Below are positions 1 through 12,200 of a stretch of DNA of 64,000 bases, piece by piece; within the stretch, counting starts at the first letter, position 1, and every line of letters begins with the position of its first letter. The stretch lies in the NCBI GenBank assembly GCA_014526335.1, contig JACTAT010000022.1, forward strand, positions 1,308,604 through 1,372,603, written 5' to 3'. The translations under genes and the position numbers were made by a program. This stretch comes from Chrysaora quinquecirrha (taxonomy: Eukaryota; Cnidaria; Scyphozoa; Semaeostomeae; Pelagiidae). The notes below the pieces were generated by a model. It worked only from the letters and a program-made list of their open reading frames with translations, did no database searches and was not told where the DNA came from.

Positions 1-89
1 GCAGCTGTCACGTTTTCCGACATTTTGTTTCTTTTGGCTAGGCCATTTGAAAAGAACACAGCCTCTTATTGGAGATGAAAAAGTACTTT

Positions 90-127
90 TGCGCATGCGT
101 TTTCATAACTTAGCAACATCTGTTGCT
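90..127 (+). promoter_or_regulatory. CCDC39 proximal promoter motifs
   Basis: TGCGCATGCGT at 90-100 is one base off the palindromic NRF-1 consensus. AGCAACA TC TGTTGCT at 112-127 is a perfect 7-bp inverted repeat of an RFX-like half-site, but in the opposite arrangement to a canonical X-box (GTTGCY NN RGCAAC). Both lie within 120 bases of the start codon. Factor binding is inferred from motif shape only. Confidence 0.35.
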
Positions 128-209
128 ATCCTATATCAATAAGGCCTAGGCGTTTTGGCGTCTTGAACTGCTGGAAAATTTCTGTTTCCTCAATAAAATC
201 ACTTTCAAA

Positions 210-3200
210 ATGGAGGAAATACTAAGCCAGATGAGTTTTGATGAAGGAGTTGCAATGCCAATTGCAAATGAAGAGAATAAACAGCTCGAATCAGAGGTAA
301 GTTGGACAATTTTGATGTAGCATTTGGGCTTTTATTTTTTTTCTGCAGTGTGCTGTACACCTTTTTTGAATAATGTTTCAAACAAAAGTTAAAATGTTAT
401 TTTCCTTATTTAATAGCTGGAAAGAAGTCAGAAAGAACTTGTAAAGATTCAAGAAGAGGTCACATTATTTACAGATCGTATCCATTCCATGTCTGATCAT
501 CTAAAAATGTTCGCCAAGAGCTACAACAAACTCAGGTAAAAATATGCTCCTGTGTTTGCCAGACTGAAAAGTTTGTTGTGCGCAATTGTTCATGCAATAT
601 ATTAGGCTATTGCGTGCACAATGCATGCTGTATTGCAGTCATTGCATGCTGTATTGCATGCTGTGTTTCATGCTGTATGTTCATGCATTCACAATGCATT
701 CCAGGTTGGAAAACAGGCAACTGTTAGCGGACGCATCAGGCATCATTGTGAGCAGATTGAAAAACAATGACTAATTAACATTACAATAGGTTTAATAATA
801 GGAGGGATGTGAGCGTGATTGTGAGTGGGAGCAAGTTTTCCAACTTGGAATGCATTGCATGCTCTTTGTACAGTTTTCTATATTTTCAACTAAATAGCAT
901 AAACAATAGAACTATTGTGCATAAAACAATAGAACATTGAAAATTCAATTCAATTTGAAACTTTGTATGAAAAGTGGGTCCGCTATAGTGCATGTTTCTC
1001 CTTATTCCTACTAATTGAACTACCTTGAAACAAGCTATTGGCATCCCTTAGTCAGAAAATTTACCAAAATCATATGTATGATAAACTCCCAGTAAACTGC
1101 AAAATCACTGAGATTACCCATCCCTATAGGGATTCAGAAAAGCTCATGTCGTAGAATGCCATTTTTTTCTGCATCCGCAGTTGAGTCCTTTGTTTCTGCA
1201 TCTGCAGTTGACGTTTTTATTCCTGTATGCCTTTATTTGCTGTATTATGCCCAGAACAGCTTTTTTATGGTTTGTTTCTTTTTCAACAGGAGCTTTGTAA
1301 TGCAAAGAAAAGAGAAGTGTCAACTGAAAGTCATTTGAAACAAGTTGGTGAGTGTCCATCCATCTGTCTTGTTTCTAGGGTTTCGGTTCAATTTGCCCAA
1401 CCTCAAAACTTCTTTTTCACTCAAACTGGTCTTTTCTCCTTTCTGTGCTTTCTATTAAATAACTCACTTGATCATTAAAATGGTAACCGCTGTACATTAA
1501 ACCTGGGATTTGGGGTAACCAGTTTGAAAGACAAACGATTGGCAAGCTGCAAAGATGAAAACTTATCCGTTTTGCTTGTTTAATTTTCTTTGACTGGCAA
1601 ACAATCATCTTAGGTTGGACAAAATGCCTCAGAAAGTTAAGAGAATAGAATGTTTGGTGAAGAGAGGTTAAAGGTGCTGTAGCATCTCTGATTAATCCAG
1701 TTGGCTTGTGGTGTCAGAAGCTCAGCAGGGTTGGGGTTTGTGCCCCAGCAATAGTAGCACCACAGCCAGGGTCAAGGTCTTGATTAGTTAACCTACTACT
1801 GAGATCCTAGCAACTGTTGCTAAAATAACCAACTGCTGGAGCCAGGGTTGTTGAGAGACAGAGTGGAATCAGGTGTAATGTAATTGTACCAAGCCTTTAG
1901 GATGTTTTAGAGGAAAGCATTAAGAGAATTTCAATCTTTGGCAGGCCCCTTTACAGCCCAAGGGACCCCTCTCTCAACGGTACTGATTGGAGCTGCACCA
2001 TGCAGATTCCCTGCTTCCAAAATTTAAGCATATTTATTTTCTTGCATTTCAGCTGAAAGAGAACAAGGCAGACTCAGTGCAGAAATTAAAAGAATTAATA
2101 ATGAGATCAATGCACTTAAAGAAAGAAGAAATATGTATGAGGTACAACATGTTTTTGCCTATTGTTAAGAGCTTTCCATTATATAGATAGTTGTGTCCTT
2201 TACAGTAGTTTTGGTTTAAAACGAAACCTCCACAATGTGGACAGCTCTCTTCAATGGAAAATCATGTTGGAGTGACAGGTGCCCATTACATGCAGAGTCC
2301 ACTGTAGTACTATAGCAGTTGTTGTCTAAATGATCTTGACACCAGCGATGATGCAGCAATAAATGATCCAGCGATGGTATCGATTTTGTATAGCTGTAAT
2401 GATGCTGTTAAAAAAGAATAATTGCTTTTGCAGAACAACATATTCAAAGGAACAGAGTCGTTGGAGCAAACAAAGAATCAAATGAAATGGGATCAAAAGG
2501 CACTTGAAGCTTGGTTGGAAGAATCTTCTAGAAGAGATGAAGATGCTATGACGTTACAGAAATACACACGAGCTGATGAAAGCAAAATAAAAGTAAGTGA
2601 TGAACAGAAGAAGAATTTGTTTCCCTTCCTTTGCTTTGCTTTGCTTGTCTTGACTCAGCTTGTCTTCTCTTTACTTTGCGTTACTTTACTTTATTTTAAC
2701 TCGACTCGACTTTACTTTGCGTTACTTTACTTTATTTTAACTCGACTCGACTTTACTTAGCGTTACTTTACTTTATTTTAACTCGACTCGACTTTACTTT
2801 GCGTTACTTTACTTTATTTTAACTCGACTCGACTTTACTTAGCGTTACTTTACTTTATTTTAACTCGACTCGACTTTACTTTGCGTTACTTTACTTTATT
2901 TTAACTCGACTCGACTTTACTTAGCGTTACTTTACTTTATTTTAACTCGACTCGACTTTACTTTGCGTTACTTTACTTTATTTTAACTCGACTCGACTTT
3001 ACTTAGCGTTACTTTACTTTATTTTAACTCGACTCGACTTTACTTTGCGTTACTTTACTTTATTTTAACTCGACTCGACTTTACTTAGCGTTACTTTACT
3101 TTATTTTAACTCGACTCGACTTTACTTTGCGTTACTTTACTTTATTTTAACTCGACTCGACTTTACTTAGCGTTACTTTACTTTATTTTAACTCGACTCG

Positions 3201-6200
3201 ACTTTACTTTGCGTTACTTTACTTTATTTTAACTCGACTCGACTTTACTTTGCGTTACTTTATTTTTTTTTACTCGACTCTACTTGCTTGAATTTTCTTC
3301 TCGTTATTTAACTTTATTTTGAATCGACTTGACTCAGCTCGACTTTACGTTACTTTCTTAGACTTACTTTACTTTGTTTTGACTCGACTCAATTTTACTT
3401 GACTTGACTTTACTCTGTGTTATTTTATATTGTTTTGAATTGACTTTAACTTAACTTGACTTGACTTTTCTTTTCGTTTTATCAATTTATTTTGACTCGG
3501 CTTTACTTTACTTTGCGTTACTGCATTATGACTCGACTCAACTCGACTTTTCTTTACTTTGCGTTAATATACTTTATTTTGACTCGATTTGACTCGACCT
3601 GACTTGACTTTAATATTGACTTCACTTAAGATCTGCCTCGTTTCAAGTGAATTTAGCTCGATTTCTCTTTACTTAACTCTACTTGTCTTGACCAGACTTA
3701 TACAATAACTGATCCTTGATTTGCTGTATATGATTTAGGAGCTTGCTCTGAAGCAACAAAAGATGACAGATGATAGAGCAGATAAAAGGAGAGCTTTGGA
3801 ACACGAGATTACACAAACGCTTACTGCCCAGGTAAATTGAATTTCATGAAAATTATGTTTTGAAAACTTTTTTATTCTTCAATGCGCTCATTAACTGTGC
3901 TGTGGCATCGTGCTATAATAAAAGCCGTTCGCATGGCTTCAGTAAGTTTCGCGTTAGTGGCACAGACAGACTCAAGTGGGAGGTAGTGAAGGTGAAGATG
4001 AATATTGTGCAAAGCGTCAGTTGCCTGGATCTCAAAAGTTGATAAACTAACTATACCTTGATCACCAGTGTTCATCTACCCTGGTTGGGGCTCGTACTCT
4101 GACCTCACTGATCTCTTGACGACACAACCTAGTTGGATTATATCATTCGCCATGATAGCACCTTCAAGACAAGGTATCCTTAGGTTCTCGTCGAAGGTGC
4201 TGTGGCGTCGTGGTGCAATCCAGCTGACTCGTGGTGTCAAATGCTCAGTGTGGTCAGGGTTCAAACCCAGCCTAGCGACTGGCGCTAAAAACACCATTTC
4301 ACCTTCACCTTCTTCTAAAATCCTAACCACTTATGCAAAATACATCTTTGTTCCTCTTCACCAGCGACGACTAAACTCTTTTTCGTTTTCTCAGCTTGAA
4401 ATGGACAAAACTGCAGAGGCATTCAGAAAAGGTCACGCAGAAAGACAGGAATTGCTTCATCAATGGGAGGCTACAATTCAACAAATGCAGAAACGAGACC
4501 AGGACATGGATCATGCTGCACTGGTATGCAACTTGCATCTTTCTGCCATGCTAGATACCAAACATTCCTTGGATTTTCTTATATGTTTATTGCATGTTTT
4601 GTAATTACAGTGCAAATATCATATACAACTAACATTCCTATGCAACGGACATCTAGCTTCCATTGTGTTCACTCCTAATGGTTATTAAGTTACTCCTTTC
4701 TTTCTTACAGAAACTTGCAGAATTGAAGATAGAAGTAAAACGAAATGAAGACACTCTGAAAGAAAGAGAGGTAAATATTGTAATTTCAGATTGTTGATCT
4801 TGCTTTTGTTCTCAAGATTACAAATTTATGTTGTTGTTGGTGTTGTTGTTGTTGTTGTTGTTGCTGATAACAAAGTTTTGTTGTTGTTGTTGTTGTTGAT
4901 ATTGTTATTGTTGTTGACGAAATTATGTTGTCCGAAGCGCTCAAATGAAATATTATCTAAGCGTTTTGTAATTTATCCATATTTAAACCAAAAGACGGGT
5001 TTTGTCTAGAGGAAAGATTTCGTTTACTCGCTTCGACTCCTCGATTAAATCTATTTAAACTGATTAGTGTTCGAATTAAGTTGATTGATGTTCAAAAGAC
5101 AATGCCAAGCAATCCAGTTTCTTTTTTCTGATTTGCATTTCCATCCGCATCTGGGTTTATGTTTCACTGTAAACAATTCTTTACGCCTGTTTCTGACGTT
5201 TATACTCTGAGGAGTGTCACACGAATAACTATCTATAAGTTGATAGAGGAAAAACGCTTCTGTATGTCCAAAGATGTTATCGCCTTTTCTCGCAATTTTG
5301 TTTTATTTTTAGCAATTTTTGGAGAATGAAGTTGCCAATAATCAAGAGAAAGAGAAGAAGATTTCAATTGCTGAAAGACAATCCGCTAAATTTCGTTTGG
5401 ATTATCAGAACAGTGAAAATGCGAGAATTCTCTTTCAAGATGAGGCATGTATCCTTTTTAGAATTTGTTTCGAATTGACTGACTGACTGACTGACTGACT
5501 GACTGACTGACTGACTGACTGACTGACTGACTGACTGACTGACTGACTGACTGACTGACTGACTGACTGACTGACTGACTGACTGACTGACTGACTGACT
5601 GACTGACTGACTGACTGACTGACTGACTGACTGACTGACTGACTGACTGACTGACTGACTGACTGACTGACTGACTGACTGACTGACTGACTGACTGACT
5701 GACTGACTGACTGACTGACTGACTGACTGACTGACTGACTGACTGACTGACTGACTGACTGACTGACTGACTGACTGACTGACTGACTGACTGACTGACT
5801 GACTGACTGACTTACCAATTAACTAACCAATTAACTAACCAACTAACTAACCAACTAACTAGCCAACTAACTAGCCAACTAACTAACCAACCAACTAACC
5901 AACCAACTAACCAACCAACTAACTAACTAACTAACTAACTAATTAGCTAAATAAAAATAAAGCTTTGAGCTAACGATAAACAGGCAGTGAATCAGACATG
6001 AATTCACGTTTGTTCTTTTTTCTTAGCTTGAAACATTGAAATATACCGTCGATCGAACTGGAAAAGATCTGGAAGCAATGAGAGAGAAATGCTCCCAACT
6101 GAAGAGAGAAGTTGCTGAAAAACAAGACAAGTAAGTTAAATGATTAAACATAATACGGCTTTAAAAGTACAGAATCGTTTTCGTCTATCTTTTTCTTATT

Positions 6201-9200
6201 CTTCTTCATTCATGCTTTTGAGCTCTGGCCAAACGATCAAACATTGTCGGTCAAACATTTGCAATTTTCTTCTCAAACAATATGTTGGACCGTTTAGCCA
6301 CGTTGCAAAACATTGCTCGTCAAATATTTCTTGCTTGTGACAAGCAAACAATGTTTTGAAGTTCTTAAAACATTGCTAAGGAGTTTTTAGTTGTCGAGCA
6401 ATGTTTTTTGACCTAGCAAAACGGTCAGACATTGTTTGTAAAGCAAATCTCGTAAGTTTTACCAAAAATGCCACCGACGTTTCCACTGAGCTACAGAGCC
6501 CAAATGTAACTTTAGATCATTCCTTGCAAAATAAAAGCAAATCTTAACAAAGAATTATGCTACTTTTTTCTTTAGATTACTAAGAGCACAAAAGACTCGG
6601 GAAAATCTTCATGAGCAAATGAAGCTTGCGACAGACACAACATTGAGTGCGGAAGATAGAGCTTACAGACTGGAAGAAACTTTAAAAAATGATGAACTAA
6701 GAATCCATGACATCGAGAAGGAATTAAACAGACTCAGAGAGAAGCAAGTAAGACCTTACTGTTTTTGGTTCATTTTCAGACCTTTTATTTCTTTTGAGAG
6801 ATTTTGTGTATATCGAATTGTATTCTTTTAGCCATTTTTATTGGAGAAACAGCTGATTCAGAACCCGGGGGGTAGTTTATATTTTTTTACGGGTATCTGC
6901 CGCCTATATGGATGGCTTTTCATCCCTGAAATTCTCTAAACATGGGTGTGATTTATAACAAATCTCCATATAAATAAACTTTGTTCTCTTTTAGTTTCGA
7001 AAAACACAAGAGCTATATCAAGTGAAACAAATTGAGACAAATACTACTGCTGAAATTCAGGTAAAACTTTAATCAAATTATATTCTATTTCTCATTACTT
7101 TTGCATCTCTTTAGCTCATTGTTTTGTAGGTTTGTATGCTATTTTGACGATGCTGTGTTTATTTTTTATTTTAAGACTGATTATTTTTCTTATAGGGTGC
7201 TAAAGCAGCCAACAGAAATCTTTCCAGCAAGTTGAATAAACTTGATCAAGATTCACTGAAACAACAAGAAATCATTTATAATCAAGTGAGTACACATGTT
7301 GAATCTCAAATTGAGCTAAGTTTTTCCATGGTGTAGACAACCTTTTAAGATAGTAGGCAACATTCTTCTAACATATGATTCAGGCCGGCAAGTAAACAGT
7401 GACGTATCCAAGAATTAACGGGGGTATACCCTCCCTTACGATTTGCTTGAAAATGCAATAAAATCTTAACAGAAAGGGGCAAAGTATATTTGACACTCAG
7501 AATGATGTGCCACACTAACGTTCCGTGCATACCTCCTGACTTCTCAAGATAATTTGATTTAGCAATCCATGATGTGACTAGGCTTTCTGTTTGAATACCC
7601 AAATTTGAAAATAACAAGCTTTCTTCTAAGCATTACAGAATACAAGACCTTGTAAGCAAGCTAGGAAAAAGAATATTTGTTCACTTGCTCTTATCAAAAA
7701 GGTGTTTAATGTTAGAAAATAATTTATCATCTCGCGGGCCATAAAAACCCCTTCGTGAGCCGGATCATAACCCATGGGACCGTAGGGTTGCTCGACCACT
7801 GTTCTTTAACGTAATACATTCGTAAAGACGTTTATTAATTTAGTTGTAAACTTTCATTCTGGCGATTCTTAGCCCAGAGCTAAAGCCTGTTATACCCGAG
7901 AAACGTTTCTTTGGAATATATTCTGGTCGTCTGAATCGACGCCCAGATTTCTCTGGAAAGTTTCTTTTAGCTCAAAGCCGTTGATTATTTGCACGAACGT
8001 AACGGTTGTGACAAATTACTTTGCTCTTTTGTAGGATTTTCAGCTTCAGACGTTGGAAAGAAAGATAGCTCGTTTGCAAGGAGAACGAAGTAATGATGAG
8101 AAATCACAACTTGAAGATAAAGTCAAGGTGAAGTCTCGCAAATTTCAAACTACTTTTAACATATCTTCGTTGTAATTTTGGTCCCATTATGTCTATTATT
8201 TAAGATCAAACATTGTTTATGGGGCATTTCAGTTTGCTTATCAAGCAATGTTTGAACGTTAGGCCAGGTCAAAAACATCGTTCGACAAACACGACTCTCT
8301 TAGAAATGGTTTTGAACACAGCAAGCACATTTCTTGCACGTTGCAAGCATAAATTGTTGACGGATTATGTTTTTTGACGTGACAAAACCGTAAAACATGT
8401 TGCTTGACAAGCAAACTTTGAGATTTTTTGACAAACAATGTCTAATCGTTTTGCTAGAGGCATACAACTTTTTAGCCCTCTCAGTTCTGATTTCTCATTT
8501 ATTTGTCTATAACTTGATTTATGTTTAAATGTTTTCTAGTGAAATTTAGCTAGTTAACTAGGTCTTTATTTTAGTTGTGTTATTAAATATTTTGTTTTAA
8601 CTTCTTGTTTTAGGACTTATCAGTTGTGCTTGATGAGCATAATGCCACTCACACATTATTGACAAATCAACTGAAGAATCTGAGCGTATGTTTCATGATC
8701 TTTTTTCTCTTCTATTTTTTTTATCCCCATTTGCTACTTCTAAACCACCAGGCATTTTTTATTAAATTAAAAGTAACGTTTCCGGTTTCCATATGAAATA
8801 AGGCTGTACTCTTCATCATCATTATCAGCTCCATAGTCATTATGACCGTTGGTGCACCAATTTTTGACAGCGACTCCCCATTTCCTTCGATTCAATGCCA
8901 TTCTGCTAAGATCGAACATCCTCTCTCCACTCCATTCCTTCAAGTTTCCTGCCCAGTCTCCTTGCGGTCTACCTCTGCCTCTTTGTCCGTCCATGCCACC
9001 TTCAGCAACAGCATTTATCATTCCACCTTCTCTCACCACGTGCTCAAAGAACTTAAGTTTCCGCCTCTTAATGATCTCAACAAGCCCTTCTAGTACTCTT
9101 AGCATGAAGATATAGGTTGACTGATCATACATCCATGGTCAGTAATGACTTACCTTGAATGAATAGACCAGTGGACATCCCTAGCAGAGCTGTTTGACTT

Positions 9201-12200
9201 CTATGAACTTCTTACCTTAAAGAAATATCATGTTATCATTTTCAAAGGATGACATTCGAAGAGTTAACAGGGAGCAGACTAAAGGAAGAGAAGAAAAAGA
9301 ATCTCTCACAAGCAAAATTGGTATAAAAATCTTTCTCTTCAACTGTTTGATATTTTCTACATTTATGTTTCTAATTCCATAAGCTACTGATTTTCTTTCG
9401 ATTATTCTGTCGATTTTTCAATAATCTGAATCTATTTTTGATTGCAGAGGAATTGAATCTTCACAACACGAATTCTGAAAGAGAACTAAAGAAAATTATT
9501 GGCAAGAAAGAGGTACTATTGTGTGATATAATGTTCAACTTCTTTATGTTCTATTTTTTCTTCTTCTGTTTACACCTTGTTCTTGCCTTCTCGATTCCTT
9601 TTCGTGTCATCTTCTTTCTTTATCTTCCTTGTCTTCTTTACTTTCTTCTTTTATTTCTATTTGTTCTGTCTGCATCTTCTTCTTCTTTTGTCCTTTTTTC
9701 TTATAATTCTTCCTTTCCTTCAACCTTCTCTTTCATCTTCCCATCTTCCATCTTTTCTTTCCGTAAAAGCAGTTCTTTTACTAATAAATGAGTGATTCTT
9801 TCTTCTAAAGGGCTTGATGGTGGACGATAATATTCTAAAATTGCAAATAAAAAGATTAAGAGATCAGCTGAACAACAAGGCTGGCAATGTCTTGTCTCTT
9901 GAAAAGCAACGACTTCAACTTGAAACGGTTAGTCAACCATTTCATTATTGTACCTCCTAAAATATTTTTTACTGTGATAAGAATATTTTGGAACAGCAAA
10001 GATACTCATAGACAGTAAAGGGTCAGTTTCCATTCCTGAAAATCAATATAAACATGTGTGGTGCTGAGAAAAAGCCTTAGCATAGCAGAGAGCCATGGGC
10101 TGTGTGGCTTTACTCGACGATTTGACTCTACTGTGTTATGTCAATGACTTGCTCAATGTATTCCTCAATACACCATCTTTCTAATGTTTTTCTCAATAAT
10201 ACCCATGGTATTTGTTCTGGAATATCAGCCTGTGTGCACACATAATGCGAGCCTTTGCAGCTGTTTATGCTTAAATGCTTATATATATATCCCCAACTAG
10301 CTTTAATAAAAAGGCATACTTGCTAGTCGTTATTTGGTGAAGTTAATATTCACTGGAACACTCTTGATATTTTAGACAATGAAAGAAAGATCAAGAGAAA
10401 TCGGTATTCACATGGATATGCTGAAAGCGCAATTGAAAGCCGCTGAGGAGGAGAAGCAAACAATAAGGTTTGATTTTTCACGTTTGGTTCGTAATGACTG
10501 TATCTCTGATTGGTTAAAAAAGATTCAACTCTTTTATGCGTGTAGGCTGTGGCCAATTGGTCAAACATTGTTGGTCAAACATTTGAGATTTGTTTTACAA
10601 GCAATGTTTCACTGTTTTGCTACGTTGCAAAAATTGCTTGACAAGCAATATTGCTTGGCAATGTTTTTGGAAAGCTTCAAAAACATTTTCTGATTGTGAC
10701 AAGTAGAAATTGATAGACGAGCAATGTTTTTGCGACGTGGCAAAATAGGACAATATTTTGTTGGACAAGCAGTTTTCAGATGTTTGACGAACAATATTTG
10801 ATCGTTTGGTCAGGGACTAACTCCTTTGTATCTTATTGACCAGTTCAATGCTACAATATTTTATTCTATTATTCATTAATACTTGTTATGACAGGATTAT
10901 TCCTGTCTCTTGGGCTTCAGGGAAGTCATATCTCTCTGGCAAGGCGTGTGTGTTGTCGTGGATGGCTGCGGCGATCTCCTGCCTGTACAGAAAAGCTGGG
11001 CAATGTTAGAAATTGGTCCGATCAGGACTTGTGGGTACATAGCCAAAGGACCCAGACTCTAGACCTCTGCTGATCGTATAAATTTCTGACATTGATATTT
11101 TAAGTAAACCTAACTTTTACATCGTTGTTGATAATACTGATATGATGGCTTCCATTCTCAGTGCCGAGTTACATGAGCGTATATCAAAGATCGACAAACT
11201 ACGCAAGCGCTATGAGATCCTTATGGTTTCCATGGCACCACCTGAAGGCGAGGAAGAGAAATCACAAGCGTATTACGTCATCAAGGCAGCACAAGAGAAG
11301 GAAGAGTTACAGAGGCATGGGGACGAGCTTGATGCGAAAATTCGCAAATCAGAGAAAGAAATCAGGTGATATTTTCATCATTTGAAATTCATCATCTGGC
11401 TTGGTTTGAATCAAATCTGTGATAAAGAGCAACCCTTCCACTATTATATACACCTTACTCTGTTTTAGGATGGATTACAGTAAAACCCGCATATAAGAAC
11501 CTTCATTTATTAAGAACCTACAGCCTAAAATTACATATTTTATACCAAATAGATAAGAACCATTTTAGCCTGATATCCCAAAGATGTTTTTCATTACGAG
11601 ACTCCGATGACTTAGAGGGGTTTAAATGCAACTTGTGCTTTGATTAACCTCTTTCATGCACTTAAAAAGCATTGCATTCAGAGCATTGAGAAGGAGGGAC
11701 ATGCTTAAGCTGCTAAACCTTGAACCATGCTTTATTTTTCCTTGCAATTGCTTCGTATCCTCTTGTAAGAACCTCCACCCTGATTATGATGTAGACGTCA
11801 TTCCATAAAAACCTAAACAGGCCGTTTCAAACACTGTGGTTCTTATGAGTATAAATACAAACGAAGGCAAATAAAAGAACTACAAGATGATTATCAAACC
11901 ATGGAATCCACATTGCAAAGTTTGATCAATGAAGAGCAGAAACTAATGGAGATTTACGAGGAGAAGAATGACAAAGTTGCAAGGTGAGTTGTTGCTTGTT
12001 TTGTTCTTTTAGTTCTTCTTTTTATATTGCCTTGATTGTTTCTGAGTGGTACAAAATTTCAAAATTGTGAGAAACAGCAGAAACATCTTTGGAAATACAT
12101 AAAATCTTTTTTGTCTAACACTCCTTAGAATATAAACGTCAGAAGCTGACCGAAGCAAATGACTAAGGGGAATATATACCCAGATGAAGAAGTGACAATC

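Noticed and set aside
112..127. Canonical RFX X-box in the CCDC39 promoter
   Set aside because: The half-sites are arranged outward, not as GTTGCY NN RGCAAC, so it is listed only as a related palindrome.
5435..5818. 127-codon ORF of repeated VSQS
   Set aside because: A pure TGAC array read in frame; lies in a CCDC39 intron.
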